Notes: a model not told the origin generated them from the letters alone. Positions 42,638 through 52,132 are shown, counted from the stretch's first letter. The stretch is DNA of 64,000 bases from RGIG9115 sp045644665 (GCA_045644665.1 JAZRHH010000011.1:1-64000); one strand, 5' to 3'. Program-made: numbers and translations.

Positions 42638-44385
42638 TGTCTAAACAAACATCCTCACTGTTTATTAAATACTTTAAAGACTTTTTTATAATTATGCTTT
42701 CATTCGTAGTTATAATAACAGTAATTTTATCGTATTTCATTTACAGCTATATGGTATCGGATAAAAATTCATACAGAATTAAAGCAACTGAACAAGCAAA
42801 CCAAATCCTGTCTAACCTACTGGACGATTGTACAGGAATTTTTGCTTCTGTATCATCCAATACTGATATTAACAATTTTAAAAATACTGATGTACGCAGT
42901 CTTTCTGAAATGGAACGATACACCAAAACACTTCGTATTAAAAACGATTTGCTTGATAAGCTTGCCACTAACGACTATATAGATTCAATAAGCCTTTGCT
43001 CTTTTGAGCAGGGATTTGTGCTGTCACAGCAATTATTTAAAATGACGCATGATTTTTCAGAATACGTATGGTATAACGATAATTTGATAACTGATAATAC
43101 CTTACTTCCATATTCTACGGCAATTGTTTCCGGCAAATCATCCAACACAGAATATATAATACTTTACAGAACTCTAGAGATGTCCGACCCTGAAAACTGT
43201 ATATGTATTATTACAATTAACGCAACTGATTTAAAAGCAGGAATTGCGAAAACATTTTACGATAACGGATGCTCTGTGCTTATGTGGGACAACTGCACAG
43301 ATACACCTCTTATGAACATAGGTCTCGACGAAAACCAGCTTTATGAAATTCACAAAAATAGTCTGAACAACAAAGAACCGTCGTTTTTTAATAACAATCA
43401 GTCAATCAGACTGTTCCAACTTGATGATTATAACTGGGATTGTATTTATGTTTATGACAATTCAAATCTGAACAAGGAATTTATACAGACCATATGCTTA
43501 ATTATGCCCTTGTCTTTTGCAATTCTTATTATAATCGCTATACTGCTGTCATATATAAGGGCAAAAAAAGCATATTTGCCAATTAATAAGATGGTCTCTG
43601 CCCTGAGTAAATATAAAAACAACATTGAGGTTCAGGATATTGCTACGAACTACCAATACACAGAAATGAATTATATAGCTGAAGTGCTTATGAGCAATAT
43701 ACATGACAAAAACAAGCTCCAGACAGAGCTTATGAAGAACCTTCAGCAGCTAAATGACGCAAACAAATATGCACTTGAGGTACAAATACAACCCCACTTT
43801 ATCTTTAATACCCTTGAAATAGTGTATCTTCAGGCATATGAGCTTTTTGGGGATAATAATGTTATTTCCGAAATGATTTATAATCTTTCGGATATATTGC
43901 GGGTTACACTGCGAAACGATAACAAGTTTATACCAATTAACACAGAAATTGACTATATTAAAAAATATATGTACATTCAAAATGTGAGATTTGATAACTT
44001 GTTTGAAACCACATATGAAATAGACGAAAAATCCGAAGAATTACTTACACCCAAGCTTATTCTTCAGCCGATTATTGAAAACTCTATTGTTCACGGGATT
44101 ATTCCGGCTGAAAGAAAATGCACCATAAAGGTATCTAACCGCGTGGAAGAGGACAAAGTTGTGTTTGTGATAGAGGATACAGGCGTTGGAATGAGCGAGG
44201 AACGACTTCTTCAAATAAGACAGACCGTGGAGGATGCTTCCTCACTTCCAAAGAAGAATATCGGTATTGCAAACATAAACATGCGATTAAAGCTCTTGTT
44301 CGGTAACGAATACGGATGCAACATTGTACATTCGGGTCCTGATGGTACAAAGATTGAAATATCAATACCTGTAATTACATCATAA
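42637..44385 (+). CDS. YesM-type sensor histidine kinase
   Basis: A 582-residue membrane kinase. A first transmembrane segment (about 14-38), an extracellular sensor domain of about 245 residues and a second transmembrane segment (about 284-306) lead into a HAMP-like region and the His_kinase domain. The phospho-acceptor is His387 in EVQIQPHFIFNTLE. The ATPase N-box is ILQPIIENSIVHGI and the G-box EDTGVGMSEE. Such kinases sense sugars or oligosaccharides outside the cell and pass phosphate to the YesN-type partner encoded immediately upstream. The inducer here is presumably a released pectic oligosaccharide. Confidence 0.93.
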   Translation: MSKQTSSLFIKYFKDFFIIMLSFVVIITVILSYFIYSYMVSDKNSYRIKATEQANQILSNLLDDCTGIFASVSSNTDINNFKNTDVRSLSEMERYTKTLRIKNDLLDKLATNDYIDSISLCSFEQGFVLSQQLFKMTHDFSEYVWYNDNLITDNTLLPYSTAIVSGKSSNTEYIILYRTLEMSDPENCICIITINATDLKAGIAKTFYDNGCSVLMWDNCTDTPLMNIGLDENQLYEIHKNSLNNKEPSFFNNNQSIRLFQLDDYNWDCIYVYDNSNLNKEFIQTICLIMPLSFAILIIIAILLSYIRAKKAYLPINKMVSALSKYKNNIEVQDIATNYQYTEMNYIAEVLMSNIHDKNKLQTELMKNLQQLNDANKYALEVQIQPHFIFNTLEIVYLQAYELFGDNNVISEMIYNLSDILRVTLRNDNKFIPINTEIDYIKKYMYIQNVRFDNLFETTYEIDEKSEELLTPKLILQPIIENSIVHGIIPAERKCTIKVSNRVEEDKVVFVIEDTGVGMSEERLLQIRQTVEDASSLPKKNIGIANINMRLKLLFGNEYGCNIVHSGPDGTKIEISIPVITS

Positions 44386-44413
44386 AACACTATAGGAAAG
44401 GATGATTTTACAG

Positions 44414-46057
44414 ATGGACAATTTATATTTAAAGCAATTTTCATCTTTAGAAAAAATTTTTCTGGACGAGGAGCCAAGGGGACAGGAGATTTACAAGGCT
44501 AGCGCACTTAAGGGCGAAGAGTTTTCCTACCAAATTGCATACTCCAAAATTGTAGAAAGCGGCTGGGCGGAAAAAGCAGAAGTTAAAATTAGCGTAAATT
44601 CTGAAATTTCATCGTATATAACTGTAAGAAGAGTTATGTGCGTTCCTGCAGAAATGACAGTTTTTCCTGACGGCTACGATGATGGCTACTATACAACAAA
44701 ATCGGGACTGTTCCCTGATGCCTTAATGCCAATTGAAAATAACAAGGTTTATGCTGGCATAAACAAATGGCATTCCTTATGGGTAAGTGTTGATGTTCCA
44801 AAGGATGCCAGACCCGGAATTTATGATATAGAAATTACTCTGGAGGATAAGGACGGTGCGGAAAAATCTAATCTTCAGCTAGAAATTATTGACCGCGAAC
44901 TGATACAACAAGACCTTATCTTTACACAATGGTTTCATAGTGATTGTATTGCAGGAGTACACAATGTTGAAATTTTTTCTGAGGAGCATTGGGAGTTAAT
45001 AGAACAGTATATCCAGACTGCGGCATTTAATGGAATTAATATGCTGCTTACTCCTGTATTTACTCCTCCCCTTGATACACAAATCGGCGGCGAGCGTCCT
45101 ACTGTTCAGCTCGTGGACTGCCGGCTTGATAAGGGAGAATATTCATTTAATTTTGATAAGCTTTCAAAATGGATCCTTTTGTGCCAAAAGCACGGCATAG
45201 AATATTTTGAAATTTCTCATCTGTTTACTCAATGGGGCGCAAAATATGCACCCAAAATTGAGGTTACGGAAAAAGGAACAAAAATTAAAAAGTTTGGCTG
45301 GCATACGAGTGCTGATGATGAAGAATATGCATATTTTCTAAAGAGCTTCCTCCCTGAGCTTACACAGTTCCTTAAAGAAAAGGGCGTAGATAAGAAAACA
45401 TATTTTCATATTTCCGATGAACCCACAATGAAACACCTTGAATCCTACAAAAAGGCACACGACCTTATCAATCCTTACATAAAGGACTTTAAAAAGATTG
45501 ATGCCCTGTCTGACTTTGAATTTTATAAAAAAGGACTCGTGGAAATTCCTGTTCCTTCAAACGATCACATAAACACGTTTTTAGAAAACGACATACCGGA
45601 GCGCTGGACTTATTACTGCTGCGCACAGGGCAAAGGTGTTTCCAACAGATTTTTTGCAATGCCATCAACAAGAAACCGTATTATAGGCGCGCAGCTATAT
45701 AAATTTAATATTCAGGGATTTTTACAATGGGGATACAATTTTTACTTTTCACAGTATTCCAAGGAGGTTATAAATCCCTATCTCACAACAGATGCAGCCT
45801 ACGGATTCCCGGCAGGAGATTCTTTTTCTGTTTATCCTTATAAAAATTCTGTGGTGGAAAGTATTCGTCTTAAGGTTTTCAAAGAAGCACTTCAGGACTT
45901 AAGAGCAATGAAAATGCTTGAGGATATAAAAGGAAAAGCTTATGTGCTAAAAATAATTGAAGAAGAATGTGGCTGTGAGCTTAAGTTTGATAAGTTCCCG
46001 TTCTGGGGTGATTATATTTTGACTTACAGAAGCCGTATAAACGACGAACTGAAATAA
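44414..46057 (+). CDS. DUF4091-family protein, putative glycoside hydrolase
   Basis: A 547-residue protein without signal peptide. An N-terminal beta domain (to about 165) includes the NKWHSLWVSVDVPKDARPGIYDIEI segment. A TIM-barrel-like domain follows (WFHSDCIAGVHNVEIFSEEHWELIEQYIQTAAFNGINMLL; FHISDEPTMKHLESYKKA), and the C-terminal part has QWGYNFYFSQYSKEVINPYLTTDAAYGFPAGDSF, typical of DUF4091 proteins. FHISDEP places acidic residues where clan-type glycosidases have theirs. The start at 44414 has AAAGGA 12 bases upstream; ATG 44402 is in frame but sits on top of that site. It lies 28 bases after yesM and probably trims imported oligosaccharides. Confidence 0.8.
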   Translation: MDNLYLKQFSSLEKIFLDEEPRGQEIYKASALKGEEFSYQIAYSKIVESGWAEKAEVKISVNSEISSYITVRRVMCVPAEMTVFPDGYDDGYYTTKSGLFPDALMPIENNKVYAGINKWHSLWVSVDVPKDARPGIYDIEITLEDKDGAEKSNLQLEIIDRELIQQDLIFTQWFHSDCIAGVHNVEIFSEEHWELIEQYIQTAAFNGINMLLTPVFTPPLDTQIGGERPTVQLVDCRLDKGEYSFNFDKLSKWILLCQKHGIEYFEISHLFTQWGAKYAPKIEVTEKGTKIKKFGWHTSADDEEYAYFLKSFLPELTQFLKEKGVDKKTYFHISDEPTMKHLESYKKAHDLINPYIKDFKKIDALSDFEFYKKGLVEIPVPSNDHINTFLENDIPERWTYYCCAQGKGVSNRFFAMPSTRNRIIGAQLYKFNIQGFLQWGYNFYFSQYSKEVINPYLTTDAAYGFPAGDSFSVYPYKNSVVESIRLKVFKEALQDLRAMKMLEDIKGKAYVLKIIEEECGCELKFDKFPFWGDYILTYRSRINDELK

Positions 46058-46114
46058 GATACGCCAAAAAAGTTCCTTTTTGTTATTCTTTTTTGACATT
46101 TTTTCTGTTAACCA

Positions 46115-46142
46115 TTGACATTTATATTTTCTAAAATATAAT
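46115..46142 (+). promoter_or_regulatory. Consensus promoter of the GH3 gene
   Basis: TTGACA (46115-46120) and TATAAT (46137-46142) with a 16-base spacer. Its -10 box overlaps the in-frame ATG at 46141, so translation must start later, at 46168. The GH3 gene therefore has its own promoter besides any read-through from yesNM. Confidence 0.85.
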
Positions 46143-46167
46143 GAACATATCAAAGGAGGAGTTTACT

Positions 46168-47763
46168 ATGAAAGAATTAAAATTTGAAGAGCTTTCTGTT
46201 GAACAAAAAATCGGTATGGTAACATGCGGACTTTTTGAAAAAGGCAGAAATCCGGAAAATGATGAATATGTATATAACCTTATTAGAAATCATTCTTTGG
46301 GATGCGTGTGGGTTTGCCAAGGTATACCAGATTTTGAAGATGTTATGACTAAGCTTAAGAAGACAGCAGATTATCCGCTCCTTATTATTACAGACGCGGA
46401 AAGCGGATTTAGTCCATATACAATCGGTAAAAACAATGCACTTGGTATGACCGACAACGAAGAACTTGCTTACGCATTTGGAAAAATCACAGCTATTCAG
46501 GCACGTCAAAAGGGATACAACATAGTATGTAATCCTATTCTTGATATGAGTAGAGGTGCTGGTGTATGCGGCTCAAACGTTCGTTCTCTTGGTAGTGACA
46601 AGCACAAGGTTGCTAAGCTCACTGCTGCTATTGCACGAGGCATGCATGACGGCGGTGTTTTAACTGTAGGAAAGCACTATCCGGGTTCTTCCAAAAGAAA
46701 ACCAGGTTCCAAACTTATTGATCCTCACATGGCTGAAACTCACTCTGAATCCACTAAAGAAGAGCTTCTTGAATATAACCTGTACCCTTACCTTGAACTT
46801 ATGAAAGAAGGTCTTTTGGATGGTATTATGACTGCTCATCGCAGACTACCTAACATTGATCCTGACTATCCGGCAAGCCTTTCAAAAAAGGTAATTAATA
46901 TTATAAGAGAACAGGGATTTGACGGATTTGCTATTACAGATGGTCTATCAATGATGGGTATTGTTGCGAAGTTTGGCGATACCGATTCAAAGGGACTCTC
47001 TGTTGAAAACGGTAACGACATTGCTCTTGTATGGTGCTATGACAACAAGGAAGGATATGACGCTGTATATAACTGCTACAAAAAAGGTATCCTTTCTGAC
47101 GAAAGACTTAATGAGGCAACTAAAAAGGTTCTTGAAGCACAGCACAAGGTTTTTGAAATGGAGCCTAAGTTTACAGAAATAACTCAGGATGACATTAATG
47201 CCATTGAAAGAATAAATACTGATTCTGTTTATGTAAAAACAGATGACGGTATTCCATCTTCCCTCTCCCGTGACGGAAAGCATCTTTTTATTGTACTTGC
47301 AGATAACGAAGCGGATATTAAAGACGGCAAACCATCAATTGATACCTTCTCCGGAGGTTGGTACTCTCCAAACGCTATTATGGACAGACTTGCTGAATTG
47401 TTTCCAAATTCAGAATCTTTTGCAATAAGACAGTTCCCGTCACAGGTTGCTAACTTCAATGCTCTTCATAAGGCAGTTGAGTTCGACGACGTCGTATTTG
47501 TTACATACATGGAAGGTATAGCATTTGTAGGAAGAGAATTGTTTACACCTCGTATTATCTCTTTGATGGAAGCAATGCAGGTATCAAACCAGATTTCAAC
47601 AGTTGTACATTTTGGTACTCCGTATGCCTTAGAAACATTACCACATATTCCAAGAGTCGTTGTGGGCACATGCTCTATAAAAGGTGTTATGGCAACACTA
47701 GAGGTTCTTGCAGGTAATTATCCAGCAAAAGGCAAACTTACATATGATGTTAATTTAGAATAA
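46168..47763 (+). CDS. Glycoside hydrolase family 3 protein, NagZ-like active site
   Basis: A 531-residue cytosolic enzyme without signal peptide. The GH3 barrel has LIITDAESGFSPY, the KHYPG motif (169-173), a DPH segment (His187) in the position of the NagZ Asp-x-His dyad, and the nucleophile Asp248 in FAITDGLSMMGI. The KHYPGSSKRKPGSKLIDPH stretch differs from the common KHFPGHGD...DSH loop, so N-acetylhexosaminidase specificity is not assured. AAAGGAGGAG lies 6 bases before ATG 46168, and the promoter position rules out an earlier start. A bidirectional terminator follows. It probably removes a terminal sugar from imported oligosaccharides. Confidence 0.85.
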   Translation: MKELKFEELSVEQKIGMVTCGLFEKGRNPENDEYVYNLIRNHSLGCVWVCQGIPDFEDVMTKLKKTADYPLLIITDAESGFSPYTIGKNNALGMTDNEELAYAFGKITAIQARQKGYNIVCNPILDMSRGAGVCGSNVRSLGSDKHKVAKLTAAIARGMHDGGVLTVGKHYPGSSKRKPGSKLIDPHMAETHSESTKEELLEYNLYPYLELMKEGLLDGIMTAHRRLPNIDPDYPASLSKKVINIIREQGFDGFAITDGLSMMGIVAKFGDTDSKGLSVENGNDIALVWCYDNKEGYDAVYNCYKKGILSDERLNEATKKVLEAQHKVFEMEPKFTEITQDDINAIERINTDSVYVKTDDGIPSSLSRDGKHLFIVLADNEADIKDGKPSIDTFSGGWYSPNAIMDRLAELFPNSESFAIRQFPSQVANFNALHKAVEFDDVVFVTYMEGIAFVGRELFTPRIISLMEAMQVSNQISTVVHFGTPYALETLPHIPRVVVGTCSIKGVMATLEVLAGNYPAKGKLTYDVNLE

Positions 47764-47770
47764 TATAAGT

Positions 47771-47808
47771 TAAATGCCGCGACCCAAAATATCGGGTCAC
47801 GGCATTTA
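47771..47808. terminator. Bidirectional terminator between convergent genes
   Basis: TAAATGCCGCGACCC and GGGTCACGGCATTTA form a 15-bp stem with one mismatch and an 8-base loop, with T-rich flanks on both strands. It separates the GH3 gene (plus) from the isomerase-like gene (minus). Confidence 0.85.
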
Positions 47809-48672
47809 TTATATATTTTCAAACATATCAGCAAGTTTTCTTGCCGCTACTGCCAGATTTTTGATACCATCAAACACATTATCCTTTGTGTATGATTTCA
47901 AATATCCACTTGACTCTAGCGTAAAATATCCTTTGTAATTTATTTCCTTAAGTGCAACAACTACTTCTTCAAAATTAATATTCATTGACAGTGGAATTTG
48001 ATGAGAATCGTGCCACTTATCATTATCGTGAATATGCAAACAAGTAAGCCTGTTACCAAGGGCTCTTATCATTTCAACTGCACTTGTGTTGATACCTTTC
48101 ATTTCGGCATGCCCTATATCAAGACAAGCAGTAAAATATTCATCATTTAATGCATCAAGGTGTGCATTAAAGCTTTCAGGGGTAGCGCATGCAGCAAATG
48201 AGGACTGGTCTTTTTCTTCATCCCAATTCCACATATTTTCAGTTGCAATTTTAACATTGTGCTCTTTTGCAAAAGGTAAAAGTTCAAGATATATTTCTCC
48301 GTTTTCTTCAGGCGACTTGTTATTATCGGGATGAATAACACAAATTTGTCCACCTGCTTCTGCCGTACATTCAATTGCTCGTTTATAATATGAGCGAATT
48401 TGAGCTATACGGGTTGGAAACGGTGCATGAGATTGATTGCACACAATTCCGTTATCAAGCCCAATTTGCTTTAGTTTTCTTGCAAATTTTAAATATTGTG
48501 CGCCTGCAAGAGGATGGTCATTTTCAAATAAAGTGTTGTTTTCCCAATCTATTTTACACATAGAAAACATTGAGAAATCCCAAGCATCAAAGCCGGCCTT
48601 TGCACAATATTCTACGGCTTTTTCCTCGCCGATAATTTTAGCTGATGATTCAATTTCTGTTGAAATTTTCAT
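47809..48672 (-). CDS. Sugar phosphate isomerase/epimerase family (TIM barrel)
   Basis: A 287-residue cytosolic protein of the xylose-isomerase-like TIM-barrel family. It shows YCAKAGFDAWDFSM, NQSHAPFP, CVIHPDNN, IATENMWNWDE, ACLDIGHAEMKG and LHIHDNDKWHDSHQIPL, with the Glu, Asp, His and Glu metal ligands of that fold (Glu in ATENM, Asp in LDIGH, His in HIHD, Glu in FTLESSG). AGGAGAG precedes the ATG. The sugar is unknown; a keto/aldo or epimerase step on a released monosaccharide is likely. It lies downstream of the SLH/NlpC gene, separated from it by a strong hairpin. Confidence 0.85.
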   Translation of the reverse strand: MKISTEIESSAKIIGEEKAVEYCAKAGFDAWDFSMFSMCKIDWENNTLFENDHPLAGAQYLKFARKLKQIGLDNGIVCNQSHAPFPTRIAQIRSYYKRAIECTAEAGGQICVIHPDNNKSPEENGEIYLELLPFAKEHNVKIATENMWNWDEEKDQSSFAACATPESFNAHLDALNDEYFTACLDIGHAEMKGINTSAVEMIRALGNRLTCLHIHDNDKWHDSHQIPLSMNINFEEVVVALKEINYKGYFTLESSGYLKSYTKDNVFDGIKNLAVAARKLADMFENI

Positions 48673-48692
48673 ATAAATCTCTCCTTAGTCTA

Positions 48693-48720
48693 AGGGCTGT
48701 TGCATAATTGCAACAGCCCT
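48693..48720. terminator. 12-bp perfect hairpin between the SLH/NlpC gene and the isomerase gene
   Basis: AGGGCTGTTGCA and TGCAACAGCCCT with a TAAT loop lie 46 bases after the stop of the SLH gene. On the minus strand only TTAGACTAAGG follows, so termination may be partial, lowering expression of the downstream gene. Confidence 0.55.
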
Positions 48721-48766
48721 CTTTAAGCTAATTTGTTTTACTCAATTGTTTGGTCAAGCTTATGAT

Positions 48767-50560
48767 TTATATTTTAAAATCAAAATCTCTGACTGTAAAT
48801 GTTTCTCCAGATACAAGACGTACTGTAACGGTACACTTGTAATCTCCTGCAGGGAGCTTATCCGGTTCTATTTTTCCACTTATAAGTCCACCTGTGTTTG
48901 TCTGGAAATTTTTCATCTTAATCTTAAACGAATTACCGTATTGAACCTCGGCACTTCTTACAGGGAGAATTGACGAAGCTTGTACAACATTTCCTGAAGC
49001 GTCTTTAATATCTATTGTTGCTTCTCCTATCATCCATGTACTGGAGATTATCCCAGTGAAAAGAGTGTCTATATTATGATCGGTGATAGAATCGGTAACA
49101 ACTGCCTTTTCAATTGGTCTTGGGTCCACAAGAATTTCTGTTGTTGCAGGCATATAGAATGCGGTATATAATTTCTCAAATGAACGTCGAGTTGCAATTC
49201 CGCCTATCTTATAAACATCACATCCCAGCTCTTCGTTATAGTACTTTTCTTCATATTTTAAGTTGCTTTGTGCCTGTTCGTGAGTATATACAACACTGTT
49301 TACAGGGTCAATGTTTCCGTTCTCATCATATACAACTTTAACATCTGCTACCATTCTTGCATGAGAGTAGTCAGTGCTGCTGTTATAATGTACCATCAAA
49401 TCGCCTTTTTTGAATTGTGAATATGCCTTGTACATAACCTCTTTACCATTTTTTTCGTTGTAAAAGGCTGTGTCGTAGTTGTATTCATCAGGAGTTTCAT
49501 ACTTACCAACTCTTGGATATCCGTGCATAGGAGAGAGTTTTGTTACGCCGCTTATAGAATATGGATGACCGATACTGCCATAAGCAAGTTCAATAGAAGC
49601 ACCGCAGTCATTTCCCAGGCGTGCAGTTCTTATATTCGAGCCGCCAGCTGATGACAGATCCTGCCAGGTGAGTCCGGAAATTGTATAAATGCCTTTTTCA
49701 TCCTGCTGTGTAGCATAGTCTAAGAACGAATCAATGTCACCTGCTGCATAAGAATATGGAACACCTTCGTATACGCGACCTTTTTTATATGTATACTTAG
49801 TTCTTCCTGTTACCTGCTCAGGCGGCAGACCTGAAGAGTCAAGCACATAAGTTAGGTCCTCATCTACCGTCCATAAAAGACTCAGTTCCTTTTCCATATA
49901 GTCAACAACCTGCTCACGACGCTCATCAAGGACTTCCTTTTGTGCAGAAATTCTTGACATAATAGCAGAAAGTTCACCTCTTGTTATAGTTACGTCCGGT
50001 CTTATAGTATTATCCTGATAACCTGATATAACGCCAAACTCAAGGGCTATTGCCATATAATTCTCAAGCCCGAAACCGATTTTTTCTTTGTCGTCAAATG
50101 GCTTCAGGTAAGACAAGTCGGCACGTTTTATTTTGTAGTCGTATTGCATAGCTGTTACTACTGCATATACAACCTCTTCCCTTGTTATAGGTGCATCAGG
50201 CTTGAACAGATTTTCATCAACCCACTTTTCAGGGAACATATAATCTGATACATTGGCATATGGCGCATACCATGCCTCTACATCAACATCTGCAAATTTG
50301 CTTTCAGCAGGTTTTGCGGTAGTTCTGCCTAGAAACGCAGTAAGAATTTTTATAGCCTCAGCTCGTGTCACATTTGCTTCCGGTTTAAAGGAGCCATCAG
50401 CATAACCCGAAAAATAGCCCTTTTCAACACCGCTTTTTATGTGTTCATATGCCCAGTGAGTGTTGTCTACATCATTAAAGAGGGCATCATTTCCCAACAC
50501 AGTCATATTAAACATGGGGAAACAACATAGAGCGAGTAGCAAGCAAAATAATTTTTTCAT
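48767..50560 (-). CDS. SLH-anchored protein with NlpC/P60-like cysteine hydrolase domain
   Basis: Signal peptide (about 1-23), then three N-terminal SLH domains (about 27-70, 88-130, 154-196: SGYADGSFKPEANVTRAEAI, KPDAPITREEVVYAV, ISGYQDNTIRPDVTITRGEL). The region 270-440 has the NlpC/P60 pattern: GVPYSYAAG, the likely nucleophile Cys309 in GNDCGASIELAYGS, His400 after QFKKGDLMVHYNSS (in DYSHARMV), and a third polar residue around His427 (VVYTHEQA). A C-terminal beta domain follows. Such enzymes cut peptidoglycan peptides or related amides. The promoter shares the yesN-type element, which ties it to polysaccharide use. The SLH call is sure; the hydrolase call is motif-based. Confidence 0.8.
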   Translation of the reverse strand: MKKLFCLLLALCCFPMFNMTVLGNDALFNDVDNTHWAYEHIKSGVEKGYFSGYADGSFKPEANVTRAEAIKILTAFLGRTTAKPAESKFADVDVEAWYAPYANVSDYMFPEKWVDENLFKPDAPITREEVVYAVVTAMQYDYKIKRADLSYLKPFDDKEKIGFGLENYMAIALEFGVISGYQDNTIRPDVTITRGELSAIMSRISAQKEVLDERREQVVDYMEKELSLLWTVDEDLTYVLDSSGLPPEQVTGRTKYTYKKGRVYEGVPYSYAAGDIDSFLDYATQQDEKGIYTISGLTWQDLSSAGGSNIRTARLGNDCGASIELAYGSIGHPYSISGVTKLSPMHGYPRVGKYETPDEYNYDTAFYNEKNGKEVMYKAYSQFKKGDLMVHYNSSTDYSHARMVADVKVVYDENGNIDPVNSVVYTHEQAQSNLKYEEKYYNEELGCDVYKIGGIATRRSFEKLYTAFYMPATTEILVDPRPIEKAVVTDSITDHNIDTLFTGIISSTWMIGEATIDIKDASGNVVQASSILPVRSAEVQYGNSFKIKMKNFQTNTGGLISGKIEPDKLPAGDYKCTVTVRLVSGETFTVRDFDFKI

Positions 50561-50611
50561 GTAAATTTTCTCCTTTCACATTGTCGCCTAAAATGCAACT
50601 TTCCAAAAATA

Positions 50612-50641
50612 ATTATATCATAGTAAAGTTTATTTTTTCAA
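50612..50641 (-). promoter_or_regulatory. Promoter of the SLH/NlpC gene, twin of the yesN promoter
   Basis: TTGAAA (50641-50636) and TATAAT (50617-50612) with an 18-base spacer. AATAAACTTT and TATGATATAATT match the yesN promoter base for base. Confidence 0.75.
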
Positions 50642-50659
50642 TAGTTTTAAAAACAATCT

Positions 50660-50693
50660 CAAATAAGTGCCTGAAATAACAAAAATGTTCTAT
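50660..50693 (-). promoter_or_regulatory. 34-bp element upstream of the SLH/NlpC gene, candidate YesN operator (copy 2)
   Basis: On the minus strand it reads ATAGAACATTTTTGTTATTT and then CAGGCACTTATTTG, 31 of 34 identical to 41038-41071. It ends 18 bases before the -35 box, exactly as in copy 1. Confidence 0.65.
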
Positions 50694-50740
50694 AATGCAT
50701 CAGCATTTGGGAGGTCAAGCAATTAAGACACGAAGGGGCA

Positions 50741-50793
50741 GTGTCCTTCTATTTCTGCAAAAAAGAACTAATCCAAAAGGATTAGTTCTTTTT
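50741..50793. terminator. Terminator of mnmE, embedded in a tRNA-3'-end-like repeat
   Basis: AAAAAGAACTAATCC and GGATTAGTTCTTTTT pair around AAAA and begin at the mnmE stop codon; T-runs follow on both strands. Just left of it, GTCCTTCTATTTCTGC matches the block at 12120-12135 except for three bases, and both are followed by AAAAAAGAACTAATCC-type sequence. The 50694-50740 stretch otherwise shows nothing recognised. Confidence 0.7.
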
Positions 50794-52132
50794 ATTTACC
50801 AACGCAAAAATTCTTAAATACTGCGCTTACGATATCCTCGGAAACAGTTTCTCCTGTTATTTCGCCAAGGCTATCTATAGCAAGATTTATATCCATTGCC
50901 GCAAGGTCTTGAGGAATATTATTTTCTATTGCTGATAGTGCTCTTTGAAGCGCTTCAAAGCATGCAATCAATGCCTTTTTATGACGGATATTTGTGATTA
51001 TTTCTCCGCATTTTGAAGATATTTCTCCAAGCTTATACATATCCTTTATTAATCCTGTAAGCTCCTCTATTCCATCTCCTGTCTTTGCAGAAATACATAC
51101 ATCAGCTATTTTTTGAGTACTATCTACAGCGCCTATATCTGATTTATTTGCAATAATAATTCTTTTAGCGTGGCGTGATTTTTCAATTACAAGCTCGTCC
51201 TCTTCGTTAATTGTTTTGCTACCGTCCAAAATTACAAGAACTAGGTCAGCACCCTCAATAGATTTTACGGAGCGCTCTACTCCAATTTTTTCTACTTCTT
51301 CGGATGTATCGTGTATGCCTGCTGTATCAATAAGCTTTATGGGTATTCCGCCAAGGCTGATATTTTCTTCTATCATATCCCTTGTAGTACCTGCTATATC
51401 TGTTACAATTGCCTTTTCATACCCCGCAAGGGTGTTCATAAGAGCAGATTTACCTACATTCGGCTTTCCAATAATAACTGTACGGATACCGTCCTTTATA
51501 ATTCTTCCGTCGTCTGCACTTTTAATTAAATTATTTACTTTATCGCAAGAATTTTTAATTGTATTTAATATATCTTCTGTGGTAATTTCCTCTAAATCTT
51601 CGTCCGGATAATCAATTGAAACTTGCATATGAGCTGCAAGATTTACAAGGCCGCTACGGATATCCTCAATGGCTTTGGTAAGACCACCGCGGAGCTGATT
51701 TACCGCATTTTGTTCTGCAATTTGACTATCACTATTAATAAGGTCAATTACCGCTTCCGCACGAGCAAGATCTATCTTGCCATTTATAAAGGCACGCTTT
51801 GTAAATTCACCCGCTTCTGCAAGTTCTGCTCCGGCAACAACACATGCATCAAGCACTTTCTTTGTTACCAAAATTCCACCATGAGTACCAATTTCAACAA
51901 CGTCCTCACCTGTAAATGTTTTTGGAGCTTTCATAACTGTAACAAGCACTTCGTCTATATATTCGTCTCCTGCTTTAATAAATCCATAATGCACAGTATG
52001 GGTTTTGGCCGGAAGAAGATTTTTTGTAAAAATTTTATCTACAATTTCTACAGCTCTACTTCCGCTTACTCTGATTACAGATATTCCGCCTACTCCATAA
52101 GGCGTTGCAATTGCAGCTATTGTCCTATCCAT
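50792..52132 (-). CDS. mnmE: tRNA uridine-5-carboxymethylaminomethyl modification GTPase MnmE
   Basis: A 446-residue GTPase that, with MnmG, builds the cmnm5 modification at tRNA wobble U34. The N-terminal formyl-THF-binding domain (DRTIAAIATPYGVGGISVIRVSG) and helical domain surround the G domain with GKPNVGKSALMN (G1), DIAGTTRD (G2), DTAGI (G3) and ANKSD (G4). It ends with the diagnostic FCVGK (C-x-GK) tail. Length is slightly below the usual 450-460. mnmG lies 9 kb upstream on the same strand. It is followed by a strong terminator and preceded by nrdR. Confidence 0.97.
   Translation of the reverse strand: MDRTIAAIATPYGVGGISVIRVSGSRAVEIVDKIFTKNLLPAKTHTVHYGFIKAGDEYIDEVLVTVMKAPKTFTGEDVVEIGTHGGILVTKKVLDACVVAGAELAEAGEFTKRAFINGKIDLARAEAVIDLINSDSQIAEQNAVNQLRGGLTKAIEDIRSGLVNLAAHMQVSIDYPDEDLEEITTEDILNTIKNSCDKVNNLIKSADDGRIIKDGIRTVIIGKPNVGKSALMNTLAGYEKAIVTDIAGTTRDMIEENISLGGIPIKLIDTAGIHDTSEEVEKIGVERSVKSIEGADLVLVILDGSKTINEEDELVIEKSRHAKRIIIANKSDIGAVDSTQKIADVCISAKTGDGIEELTGLIKDMYKLGEISSKCGEIITNIRHKKALIACFEALQRALSAIENNIPQDLAAMDINLAIDSLGEITGETVSEDIVSAVFKNFCVGK

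Noticed and set aside
46141..46167. Earlier start of the GH3 gene
   Set aside because: The ATG at 46141 lies in the -10 box of the promoter, upstream of any transcript start.
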